The notes: generated by a model from the sequence alone, not told the origin. Shown: positions 9,707-21,992, counted from the stretch's first letter. The stretch is 22,528 bases of DNA from Chara braunii (GCA_003427395.1 BFEA01000186.1:348671-371198), one strand, 5' to 3'. A program made the numbers and translations.

Positions 9707-9853
9707 TTGATTAGGGTTCAAGTGCTAAGCGCGGATACAGATGTGCCTTCCCTAATTAGTTGTTAATCTTGATTAGGGTTAGAGTGCTAATCGCGGATTA
9801 GCGCTAATTGGGATTAGCGCCAATCCAAGGTTAGCACTAATTAGTGCTAATCA
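9707..9853. repeat. GCTAAT/ATTAGC palindromic repeat cluster
   Basis: Two related units begin TTGATTAGGGTT, then AGTGCTAA and CGCGGAT, at 9707 and 9769. The second unit leads into a dense run of GCTAATC, GATTAGC and CTAATTAG words, including the perfect hairpin GCTAATC-GCG-GATTAGC. A shorter version lies at 831-896, on the other side of the retrotransposon. The retrotransposon appears to have inserted into, or recombined within, this repeat type. Confidence 0.75.
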
Positions 9854-11360
9854 AGGTGACAACTTTAGCAGAACAGAAAAAAAAAGAAAATTGCAGAAAT
9901 TTGACGAATCCTTACTTCATTGATCAATTAATCAGGTTGGTTTCTTGATTGGGCAGATCCTCTTTCGAGAGGTCTGCTGTGATACCTAACCGTCACATAC
10001 CAGGATGGTATAGACCAGAACAAAGACCCGACCTCTCATAGATAGAGCAAGATAGCACATCGGAAGGTTGGAATACCAATGATCAGACCCAATGAATGTC
10101 GAAATGCAGACTAGACATACATCATCATCACACGGTGTGAATGGCCTTGCGCCACACACAAGGATGAAGGCGCCAGACACAACTCATACACAGATGAGGA
10201 GGAGGGAAGAGACGAAGAAGAGTGTGGGAGTGTGATTGACTCCGAAAGGGCCGGCGAGTCGCGAGTCATGGTACTCGCCGAGAAGGCGAGTCCGAAGACG
10301 ACGGTCTCGTGGGACACATAACAAGTCCTTGCCTCTTGAGTGGAGGAGCAAGTACCCGTCGACAATGCGATAGTGGCTGGCCGGCGGTATCGGTGCGGAT
10401 ACCCTTACAAGGGTACTCGCACTGGGTTTTTGCAGTTGACAAAGAAATGGGTCGATTCATAATTAATGGGAAGACCCCGCGAGTCGCAGGGGTTTGCGGA
10501 CTAAAGATTCGGCGGTAACATCTAGGATTAGAGAGTGTGTGGGCGCGCAGGTTTGAGACGCGCGTGGTTTTTTCTCTCTTTGATGGCGATGGAAGACGTG
10601 GCGTGGATTCCGGTCGACGTGCTTCATTAGAACAGTTGTTTGTTTTGATTAAGCTGACTAGCCTATGGGCGCTCTTTTCTTTGGTTCCGCATGGTACGGT
10701 GCACGGTTCAGTGAGCCTGTGTGGACTTACGCGGAATCCAGATGATGAGACCTGATGGATTTGGCTAAGGACGGGTAGTCGTGGCGAGGCCGATAGTCCG
10801 ACGCGAGTTTTGGGTAGTCTTCTGTGCAAGTGTGGGACGGGAAGTCGCATAGGGTGTTTCCTTGGCCCCAAGAGCCGTGCCCTACCTCTTTATGAGGAGA
10901 TTCGAGCCCACTGGTACCAGGCTTGGGCTTAGCCCTATAGGTTATGGCATTGGGCTGACACTATGGAGGTTTGGGGATCGAGGCCAGCGGGCGTCGGCGC
11001 AGCAGCAGCAGAGCAGCATGGAGCGAAACCTGAGGGGTTGAGGGCCCGGAAGGGCTATCCCCCTCGGTTTTGTTAACGGGTGCGGCGGTGGGCCCGATCC
11101 ACGGGAACCTCCCTTTTCCCGTTCTACTTCTTTATTAATTTTTTTTATATACCCCTTGTTACTTTTGTTTTAGTTTTCATCTTTTTACTCACGTCCCGCT
11201 TCGGGACGCGATACCGGGGTTGATGTAGGGTCGCGTGGAGAGTGTTGCATTCGCGGGGTTGCCTGGAGTGCAATTACAAACTGTTTTCGTGGCTGCGCTA
11301 GAGCCGCGCCCCGCTTGGCCTTGGGACGCGGTGCCGCGGGCAGTACGGGACCCACGAGCC
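9854..11360. other. No gene recognised
   Basis: An A-rich run lies at about 9877-9890. The rest is moderately GC-rich. The longest frame (10871-10266 on the minus strand, 201 codons) has a Pro/Ser/Arg-rich translation with no domain, so I do not call it. A perfect 7-bp hairpin with a 3-base loop (CGTCCCG-CTT-CGGGACG) sits at 11192-11208, after a T-rich stretch. Confidence 0.6.
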
Positions 11361-11415
11361 TAGCTCAGTGGGCACGCCATTGAACTGATTGAAGTACAAA
11401 CCTGGGCCTGAACCC
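11361..11415 (+). promoter_or_regulatory. Possible pol III A-box and B-box (tRNA- or SINE-like head)
   Basis: TAGCTCAGTGGG at 11361-11372 fits the tRNA A-box consensus exactly. GGCCTGAACCC at 11405-11415 resembles the B-box GGTTCGAACCC with three changes, inside a TGGG/CCCA stem. The 44-base spacing is in the tRNA range. I could not fold a D-arm or acceptor stem, so this is not called as a tRNA. A degraded tRNA or a SINE head just upstream of the U6-like sequence is possible. Confidence 0.3.
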
Positions 11416-11463
11416 AGATGGCGGACCTGGGGGCCGGGGCTGATCGACCCCACAGCCCGGGTT

Positions 11464-11536
11464 GTGCCCTTCGGGACATCTGTTAAAATTGGAACGATAC
11501 GGAGAAGAGTTGCGCGGTCCATGTACGAGAACAGGG
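11464..11536 (+). ncRNA. U6 spliceosomal snRNA-like sequence, probably a pseudogene
   Basis: The 5' part reads GTGCCCTTCGGGACATC, close to the plant U6 5' stem-loop, followed by TTAAAATTGGAACGATAC. The 17 bases TAAAATTGGAACGATAC are identical to the invariant U6 core, and GGAGAAGA follows. The ACAGAGA box, which pairs with the 5' splice site, therefore reads ACGGAGA. The next ~25 bases match the U6 AGC-box and U2-pairing region at only about half of positions (GCGCGGTCCATG where U6 has GCATGGCCCCTG). The 3' end and its T-run terminator are not visible. There is no TATA box about 30 bases upstream as in plant U6 genes. Identity of the 5' half is strong. Function is doubtful. Confidence 0.8.
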
Positions 11537-15040
<3,504 letters not shown>

Positions 15041-15050
15041 TCGTTAAGGC

Positions 15051-15937
15051 TGGGAGGTCCCCATAAGTTCGGGGAGACTCAATGCTTTGTTTATTTCGGT
15101 CTGCATGGAGCATCAAACCCTTCTATAAGTTTAGGGGGTCTGATTGCTTTGGAGGCTGGGATGTCCCCATAAGTTTGGTGAGACCCAGCGCTATGGTTTG
15201 CATGGAGGGTCAGGTTGTCGTATAAGTTTAGGTGGCCTGACTGCTCTGGCTGGTGAGGGCTGATTGTGGATGACTTTTCAGGGACCAAGTGCATGTTGTA
15301 AATTCAGGTGCCTTGGCCGCCTTGCTTATTCTGGGTTTTCTTCTGTTTATTTGTTTTCTGAACGAGGAGGTCTGAATTGTTCTATAAGTTTAGGTGGCTC
15401 AGTCTCTTCCTGCTTTATTATGAGAAAATGAACTTGATTAAGGGCAGATTGTTCTGTAAGTTCAGGTGATCTAACCCAATGCCACACACAGAATGGATCA
15501 GAAAGAAATTAATCAGGCAGAGAGCCAGACTGTTCTGTAAGTTCAGGTGGTCTGACTCAAAGCCTCGCACATGCTGGAACCCAAAGGTTACAACTTGGCT
15601 ATATTTTATTATTATTTTATCTAAGAACGAGCTAATAAGACTGTTCTATAAGTTTAGGTGGTCTGACTATAGCCTATCACAACTTGAAGAGAGTATAATT
15701 AAGAATAAGATTGATGGTAAGTTGGGGCAGACTGAGCTTAAGTTAGCTCAGCCATATGCAGCCTTAGAAGACAAAGGGAAGACAGATATATATAACTTGG
15801 ATAACTTAAAAAATTTCGGGGGGTGGTTAGAATGGTCTAGTCATGTGCCCAAAGAAGAGAAGAGTAGTTGTGCCCTCTGTTTTATGTATACTCTTTGGCT
15901 AAGTTAGGCACATTCCATAAGTTTGGGTGGCGTGACT
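15051..15937 (+). repeat. Interspersed array of ~10 copies of a ~25-bp motif
   Basis: The motif GTTCTATAAGTTTAGGTGG followed by TCTGACT recurs near 15061, 15121, 15165, 15217, 15296, 15377, 15449, 15529, 15639 and 15911, with spacers of roughly 45-110 bases and a longer last one. Variants include GTAAGT for ATAAGT and TTC for TTT. The first four copies form a tandem pair of ~105-bp higher-order units (15048-15152 and 15158-15249) that also share CTGGGA, GTCCCCATAAGTT and GCATGGAG. Between the other copies the spacers are unrelated by eye. In one frame each core reads F-Y/C/H-K-F-R-W-x-D, but the copies are not in a common frame, so coding is unlikely. Confidence 0.85.
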
Positions 15938-16210
15938 TTATGCCTTATGTAAGTTGGGTATAAAGGGTTAAATTACTGAAAGATCATGAACTATTGTTTT
16001 GCCCAGATGAACTTGGGTTGGTGAGAGTACTTACCTCTGTGGTTTGGCCTGTATGTGGCTGAGTGAGATCCCTACTTTGTCTAAGTTCAGTTGATAGGTA
16101 GTTGCTTTAGTTGCTCACCACGTGCTAGAGCGATAGGAGTTATATTCAATTCCTGCATTTTCTATAGTAACTTTTTTTCCTTAGGTCAATTCTTGCATTT
16201 TCTGGGATCC

Positions 16211-16740
16211 TTTCTTATACTTGGCTTTATATAAATCTTGGCGAGCTACTTTCTCTACGGGAAGCGCTGCCGAAATTTCTACAAATCCAAGGAGTTAGTC
16301 AAATTTTGACTTGTCAAAAGTTCAACTTGTCTTTTCTTATATCTGACCTAGTAAAAATCTGGGAAGTCTCCTTTTCTAAAGGGAGTGTTGCCCAAATTTT
16401 TGCCAATTTAGGAAGTTAGACAAAAATAGACTTTGAAAAGTCAAAGTTACTTTCAAATTTTGGATTTAGCCTTGTACAAATTTTGGAATAACACTTTTCT
16501 AAAAGGAGTGCTGCCAAAATTTTTGCCAAACTAAGGAGTTAGTTGAATCTTGTCTAAGTTGAACTCGAGTTGTCTTTTTTGAGTTCATATCTGACTTAGT
16601 GAAAATTTGGGAGGTCTCCCTTTCTAAAGGGGGTGCTGCCCAAATTTCTACTAATTGAGGGAGTTAGACAGAATTTGACTTTCCAGAGTTAAAGATTATT
16701 CCTACCTTCATATTTGGACTTATATAGATTGTATTTTGAC
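16211..16740 (+). repeat. Four diverged ~120-bp tandem units plus a partial fifth
   Basis: The units start near 16211, 16331, 16453 and 16576, with a partial start near 16701. Each contains in order a CTTATA- or CATATCTGACTTAG-like phrase, AAATCTTGG or AAATTTGGGA, then TTTCTAAAGGGAGTGCTGCC, CAAATTT, AAGGAGTTAG and a GACTTGTCAAA-like end. Anchor spacing is about 120, 124 and 125 bases. By eye, units agree at about three quarters of positions, so the array is old. No open frame persists across units. Confidence 0.88.
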
Positions 16741-18800
16741 AGGTGACGATTCTGGTAATCAACTGTGAATGGGGGAGATTTTGCCATGTTGCTTAGAGGT
16801 AGGCTTATATATAGTTAACTATGATGATTTGGGTAAGATCACGATATGGAGATTGTTCTCCATGAGCTTATAGGTTCAGCCTGGGGCATTGACCTGTCAT
16901 GTGTTACAGACCCTCTTGATCGTTTGATTCAAGATCCGGACTAGATTCAGCTTTATCCCTTGATAACAGGTCGGTTGCTGATTCGTCGGTCTACGACTCA
17001 ATTCCAACTCACCCTCCACACCCAACCTAAAAGGCTTTAGCCCTGGTGATTTCATTGTTTCATTAAGGTTTCACCCGGACTTTTATTGAATGGTCATTTA
17101 ACAAAGGTACTGAGTATTTAATTAAGGTTGGTTCGACAGGAGGTTGGGGCTTGCATGGCTAAGGCGAGGAGTATGAGTGCAGAGATTGGTTGGGGTTGAC
17201 TCCGTGTAGTGCGTGGACTGTTGTTTGACTCTTTGATGTGATTGCAGGTATGTGTTGTGGCTTAGATCCTGGATTGACTGCCTGCGATCTCATATATACA
17301 TATGGTTGTGAGGAACCCCACTTAGACTGTGAGAAGTGATCGTCACATACTTTCCCCTTTATATATGTATACATGGGTGTGCCCGGGATGAATGTTTGCA
17401 TGGGGTAAGGGACCCCGTAATAAAAGCCTACTCAGAGGTTAAGACTGAGAGGCATAGGGAAGGTCCTTCCTTTTATTTGTTTTGCTTCTTTGGGGGGGTT
17501 TCTTAGTCGAACGTTGGTCCTGGGCCGGGATTCAAGGTCCTTGTCCAGGACATCCCAAGCCCTAGGCTCTGCAGGGGAGGGATCACCCCTCGCGCAGAGC
17601 CTATTTGCATTGCCCATCGAGGCACCCCACCCTGAAGGCGAAAATGTCGCGAGGGCTGAATGGCATGTCCTTCAGCCGTTCAATATCGTGTGGGGTAACC
17701 CCTCGCGATATTTTCCTTTAGCCATTCAATATCGCGAGGCCGGAGCCGCGATTACCACGTATGACTGACATTGTTGGTTGGTATGAGACTGGCTTGCAGC
17801 TGCGCGACTTTATATTAGAATCCCGCGCGCGACGTTTCCCCGCCCTAGCGTCTAAAAGTTATTGGATCAAAGGGGCCCGCACATACGCGTGAACGCTTGG
17901 GATTACTACAGGCCGCTGGCACCACCCGAAAAGGGACGGTACCCCAAGGTTTTGTTTTCTTTTGGAATAAAGGGAACCTTCGGTCTATTTTTGCTTTTTA
18001 AGATTTATAGTTGGACGTTGTAGTCTGTGGCAGCCGTCAAAGTCAAATCCCTTGACCTCTCCCAGGCCTGGAGAGGGGCTCATCTCCAGGGCAGTAAGAA
18101 ACGACTGCCACCACAGGCATGGGCCTGAAGGCATGGGCTTGTGTACCACCCACTCTGCACAGAGTGCAGAAGAGGGTGAGTGGTCTTCAACCTCGCATAA
18201 CGGCTGTCAAGCGTCGAGAGATTAACCCTCAAAGCGCTTGTTAGGCGACACTTGAGTGTCGAATGCGACCCTCGAGATTAACGAGGACCGTTGGATTATG
18301 GGTACTACATAGTACACCATCATCGCGACTGCCTGCGCGGTTTTTATACAAAGTCTCGCGTGCAATGCCCATCTGATTTCCGCATCAAAAAATTATGGGA
18401 TGGCTACAGAAGGGACTAGGAGTGTTGTCGCGTTGTTTGGTGCGTGTGTGTGTGTTTTATTTTTGTGTTCGTAAAGTGGTGTGTGCGTGGTGTGTGGGAT
18501 GCGTCCTAGTGGACCGACGATGAGCCGCGCTTGGGACCTCAGCCCCCCAAGATGTCGGTCCGCGTGCGGGTCCGATAGAGGCGTATTACCGCGCGTACCC
18601 CCTATGCTACAGCGAACGCGAAATGCCCTCGGCTGGTCCACCTCTGCGATTGCAACTGATTAGCTTTCGTACTGTGGACTGGTAGTTCGGCGGGGATACG
18701 CCCACCGAAGGGACGTGACAACTCCCGTAAGGTGGAGGTAAGTCGTGCCTCGCGTAGGCCCTATCCTGTCGTAGGGGCTCGCGAAAGGTATGGTTGGAGC
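16741..18800. other. No gene recognised
   Basis: Mixed composition. Frames on both strands are short and have no recognisable domains. The only structured item is the palindromic repeat at 17669-17739. A GT-rich stretch lies at 18440-18500. Confidence 0.55.
17669..17739. repeat. Direct and inverted repeat cluster (TTCAATATCG / CCTCGCGATATT)
   Basis: CCTCGCGATATT (17701-17712) and AATATCGCGAGG (17728-17739) form a perfect 12-bp stem with a 15-base loop. Overlapping this are two direct copies of CCTTCAGCCGTTCAATATCG or its near-match (17669 and 17715). Confidence 0.85.
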
Positions 18801-18853
18801 ACTCGGTCGGAGCGGCTTGCGGAAGCTCCATGTATATATTTGCGACGAGGGAA

Positions 18854-19111
18854 TTAGACCAACTCCTGCGTGACGCGGCCGGGAGGGTCCCGCGCTGCCC
18901 CTATGCGGTGCCGGACCGATGCGCTCGACAGCGGGTGATCCGAAGAGAGCTGCGCATACAACGTGGCGAAATCTGGATCAGACTCATAGCCCTGGATGAA
19001 GTGTTGTTGGAGTTCCTCGTCGAATGCGAAAGCATGATGTGTCATAGTGCAAAGCGCTGTGGCATTGACCGTTTGGATCAGGCGCGCACACTCGCGTGCA
19101 GATTAGGGGCG
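18854..19111 (-). pseudogene. Remnant of a second Ty3/gypsy pol (RNase H-integrase spacer)
   Basis: On the minus strand CTMTHHAFAFDEELQQHF is followed by IQGYESDPDFATLYAQLSS and SSASVRHRI. This is the pattern of the linker that joins RNase H to the integrase zinc region in gypsy polyproteins (an acidic start, a 'GY..DP.F..L' phrase, then a conserved 'S..VR..I'). The earlier element has an equivalent but clearly different linker (VEAYHQDPVIYEIV), so this is another family. After SVRHRI the frame degenerates, and neither catalytic domain is visible. I cannot see LTRs for it. The match is by pattern only. Confidence 0.55.
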
Positions 19112-19212
19112 GGCACTGGTGCGCAAATCTAGTGAGCGCACTAGCGCACGAACCCAATGGACCTTGCACACAAGTAGGATGAAACTCGTGCGACCGCTAG
19201 GATGCATGGGGG
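19053..19212. repeat. Dispersed ~160-bp repeat, copy 1
   Basis: From GCGCTGTG through TTGACCGTTTGGATCAGGCG to GCGACCGCTAGGATGCATGGG this copy matches 21685-21841 in the same orientation at well over 90% of positions. It overlaps the upstream end of the minus-strand gypsy pol remnant, so the repeat may be part of that element. Confidence 0.92.
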
Positions 19213-19253
19213 AAACATGAGTAGATCGAACCACAACACTGGAAGTGATACCA

Positions 19254-19646
19254 ATGATTGAAGAATGCATAGGCTTGAAAAAGACTGGCGATACTCATAG
19301 CAAGGGGGTCGGGGATTTTGACACAAGCTATGAGCTTGCCCCAGCGTTTAAGTCTGTAGAACCGGATATCAGCTATGAGTTGGCTCAACTTTCTGAAACC
19401 ATCGAGTCGGACGTCATCTATGAGCTGGCACAACTGTTTGGGACCATCGAACATGATGATGATTATGACTTAGCTCAACTCTTTGAGGCCTCCGAACCGG
19501 ATATCGACTATGGGCTTGCCCAACTGTTTGAGACCGTTGATACGTATGAAAACAACGTTGAGAACTCTCTCGAGACAAGAATGACTCGTAATCAGGCAAC
19601 TACGAAAGATATATCGAGGGCTCCAGAATGGATCAATGCAAGTTAA
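19254..19646 (+). CDS. Hypothetical acidic protein with five 15-residue tandem repeats
   Basis: I do not recognise the family. Residues from about 28 to 105 are five imperfect repeats with consensus YELAQLFETIEPDIS. The units start SYELAPAF, SYELAQLS, IYELAQLF, DYDLAQLF and DYGLAQLF. Within them the Leu codons are CTT, TTG, CTG, TTA and CTT and the Ala codons GCC, GCT, GCA, GCT and GCC, so the DNA changed while the amino acids stayed. That is what selection on a protein leaves. Each unit would suit a short amphipathic helix ending in a Pro-Asp turn. The frame is open from 19221. The first ATG is 19254, giving 130 codons and a TAA. It overlaps the next frame by 19 bases. No promoter, signal peptide or neighbouring gene helps with function. 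It could be a truncated or frameshifted part of a longer repeat protein. Confidence 0.5.
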   Translation: MIEECIGLKKTGDTHSKGVGDFDTSYELAPAFKSVEPDISYELAQLSETIESDVIYELAQLFGTIEHDDDYDLAQLFEASEPDIDYGLAQLFETVDTYENNVENSLETRMTRNQATTKDISRAPEWINAS

Positions 19647-20146
19647 TAAGTAAGCGCGATGTGATGAGTATTGGGGGTGAATTCGTTGAGGACTGCTTGG
19701 GGAGTCAAGAGAGTGACAACCCACTCGCGTTCGACCAAGAAGGTGAAGAAAGGACCATGATGGAAGTGAAATGTATTGCGGATGCCGACAGTCCAGAAAA
19801 CATGTCGATGAGAATTATGAGAATGTTAGAACTTGAGGAGAAATTGGAAGTGGAGAAACCCGCTGTGGATGTGAGGACATTCGAGGACAAAGACTTGGTC
19901 AGGACCGGAAATTGGGTAGCAGGTTCGGGAATTGTGGTTGAGACGCGAGATTGGAATATAGACTTGGGTCTTTTTTCCCTCTTGCTGCTGACCCTTGTCT
20001 CTGCGTGTGCTCGTGCATACTGTGGCTGGTGCAGCTGCTCTAGCTTCAACCAATCAGTTTACGACGTCTTCATAGCTAGTTGCCCTTTTGTGTTCGGCCT
20101 CAGTGGTGGTATAAAGGGGGGACTATACTCCTTGGGGGGGATATAA
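19628..20146 (+). CDS. Hypothetical protein, acidic with one possible membrane segment
   Basis: 172 codons starting at an ATG 19 bases before the end of the preceding frame. The first ~100 residues are acidic and charged (EFVEDCLGSQESDNP, EEKLEVEKPAVDV). They are followed at about residues 112-130 by a hydrophobic Leu-rich run (LGLFSLLLLTLVSACARAY) and then a Cys-rich short tail (CGWCSCSS). This could be a membrane anchor. I recognise no family. The overlap and the similar acidic character suggest that the two frames were once one gene separated by a frameshift, or are exons of one transcript. Neither is shown by the sequence. An alternative is chance openness of a repeat-derived sequence. 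Confidence 0.35.
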   Translation: MDQCKLISKRDVMSIGGEFVEDCLGSQESDNPLAFDQEGEERTMMEVKCIADADSPENMSMRIMRMLELEEKLEVEKPAVDVRTFEDKDLVRTGNWVAGSGIVVETRDWNIDLGLFSLLLLTLVSACARAYCGWCSCSSFNQSVYDVFIASCPFVFGLSGGIKGGLYSLGGI

Positions 20147-21170
20147 ATCCGTCTAAGCCTGTCGTGCGGGGCTTTTTCTACGAAGCCTTTCTATACCCCC
20201 TTGATACCCTCATTGAGTGGATGGAGACGAGATGGGAGGAGGACGAAGGCGCTCGAGAACGAGGGTGGTGGACCTAAAAGGTTAAAAAACCTGACATTGA
20301 AAGGGGGAGGCGGTCTACCATTTATTAGACTGATAAAGTGGACTAGTAAGCGTAGAAGCGGGGGTAGACCCTACTTCCACAAGTGGCGAGACAAAACCAA
20401 AATTCGTTGGAGCCTGACAACGCGGGAGTGGCTGAGATAACAAGCCAGGGATAAAAAGCGGAAAGCAAAAAGAAACGAAGGTGGGAAGAGAGGTAGAAAA
20501 AGGACAAGAAAGAAATAATATCATGAGAGGAATGCATTTTTGGGGTTGATCGGGTATGGATTAGGTGACGGCCGACTAATTTCTTCCTCCTCGATATTAA
20601 TCAGACCATTTCGAATTCGGTGGCTCGCCGGGGACGTCGAGAATGGGGGGGGGGGGCTGCTGTCGGGCGGCCCAAGCCTTACACCGCCCTTTACTTCCTT
20701 CAAAAAGACTACCGTCGAAGGTCGGATTTCGCGCGGCGGTCTTTTCGGGTGTGTTTTTGTCTTGCAACCCGAGCCCACAAAGACGACTGACGAATGGCGG
20801 TTGGATGGCATGGGAAAACCAGGCCCAGACTAGAGCGTGGTGGAATGCGGACCGATGAGGGTGGGTTTTTCCTGGAATCGACGGAGGTCGGATGGATTAT
20901 TAATTTAATTGAAAACAGGGAATTTTAATGCGAGACAGCGATGTGCCGATCAGGCGGCTGAAATCGCTCCGACCGTTGGAATATGGCTACCGGAGGGCGG
21001 CATCTTACGGGCTCGTGCCAAGCGTTCCGTCGGTACGGGTGGAATAGACGACGAGACCAACGACGGGAACCAGGGTAGATGGGAAAAGGGCCCTCAGGCC
21101 GCGAGTTCATTTCCAAGGCCGGGCCCGTGGAAATTGGTGAGGTCTTGGTGCTCTCCACGTGGGGACCACT
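20147..21170. other. No gene recognised
   Basis: Purine-rich stretches (20280-20330, 20450-20520) and a run of 12 Gs at 20645-20656. Frames on both strands are short and compositionally biased. Confidence 0.55.
20645..20656 (+). repeat. Poly-G run (12)
   Basis: Twelve consecutive Gs, a likely site of length variation and sequencing error. Confidence 0.95.
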
Positions 21171-21299
21171 AGGGCCTGAACAGGCTCGGGCTCAGGTACG
21201 GAAAGAGGCTTGGTACCCGACAAAAAGACCCTCTACGCGAGAAAACCTTTCAGGGGCCCAAATAGGCTCGGGCCTAGGTTCGGGAAGAGTCTCGGTACC
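21171..21299 (+). repeat. Two diverged copies of a ~48-bp unit, 81 bp apart
   Basis: Copy one (21171-21217) runs AGGGCCTGAACAGGCTCGGG, CTCAGGTACGGAAAGAG, CTTGGTACC. Copy two (21252-21299) runs AGGGGCCCAAATAGGCTCGG, GCCTAGGTTCGGGAAGAG, CTCGGTACC. Both are rich in GGCTCGGG and end at a GGTACC site. Confidence 0.75.
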
Positions 21300-21684
21300 A
21301 GGGCGCTGCAATTTCCTCGACAGTGGCCGACACTTCGGGAGGCGAGAGGGCTAGATCCCACGTGAGCACGGGGACGACAAAGTTTAAAAAGCCCAATTGG
21401 GCTCAAGACGGGGGGATTCGGAGATGCGCTCGGAAGGGGTGCACGGGCTGGCACGCGAAGGGTGCCGGCTCAGAAGCACCTGGTGGGAACGGGCGGACGG
21501 GCTAGCCTGCGGAGGGGTAGCTCACTCACACAGGAGCGGGTTTGGCCTGGGCGCAGGGGAAGATCGGGGAGTGAGGGGACTTCGGAAAGGTATGTACCGA
21601 CAAACGGGTACATCACGCACGGGGGGAGAGGACATGGTCAGACGCTACACCCGCGCAAAGGACGGACCTGGTGGACATCGCACG
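21300..21684. other. No gene recognised
   Basis: GC-rich sequence with short Gly/Arg-rich frames. Nothing structured was seen. Confidence 0.5.
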
Positions 21685-21841
21685 CGCTGTGTCGCTGACC
21701 GTTTGGATCAGGCGCGCACACTCGCGTGCAGATTGGGGGCGGGCATTGGTGCACAGATCTAGTGAGGGCACTAGCTCACGAACCCAATGGACCTTGCGCA
21801 CAAGTAGGATGAAACTTGTGCGACCGCTAGGATGCATGGGG
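21685..21841. repeat. Dispersed ~160-bp repeat, copy 2
   Basis: Same orientation as 19053-19212. It starts GCGCTGTGTCGCTGACCG and ends GCGACCGCTAGGATGCATGG. The flanks differ on both sides: the first copy continues into the gypsy pol remnant on one side and the repeat-protein frame on the other, while this copy runs into CATCAT-rich sequence. Confidence 0.92.
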
Positions 21842-21911
21842 ATCATCATCGTCGTTAACATTGAGGAGGGAGTGCACGCACTCGAGCGTTGATCAAGAGG
21901 AGAATCTCAGG

Positions 21912-21953
21912 GATTATCATCATCGTCAATAGATCATCATCGTCATCATCATT

Positions 21954-21992
<39 letters not shown>

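Noticed and set aside
1857-9746. 12-base inverted match CACATCTGTATC (LTR near 1859) and GATACAGATGTG (near 9734)
   Set aside because: Short and isolated; could be chance, and it does not define an inversion.
10266-10871. 201-codon minus-strand frame
   Set aside because: Pro/Ser/Arg-rich translation without any domain, no regulatory or splice support; long frames arise by chance in GC-biased sequence.
11361-11415. Complete tRNA gene
   Set aside because: The A-box matches, but D-arm, anticodon arm and acceptor pairing could not be formed.
15479-15907. 142-codon frame with repeated LFxKFRWSD peptide
   Set aside because: The peptide repeat only mirrors the DNA motif; other copies are in different frames or contain stops.
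15051-15937. CRISPR-like direct repeats with spacers
   Set aside because: Motif copies vary in sequence and spacing, there are no cas genes, and the context is eukaryotic.
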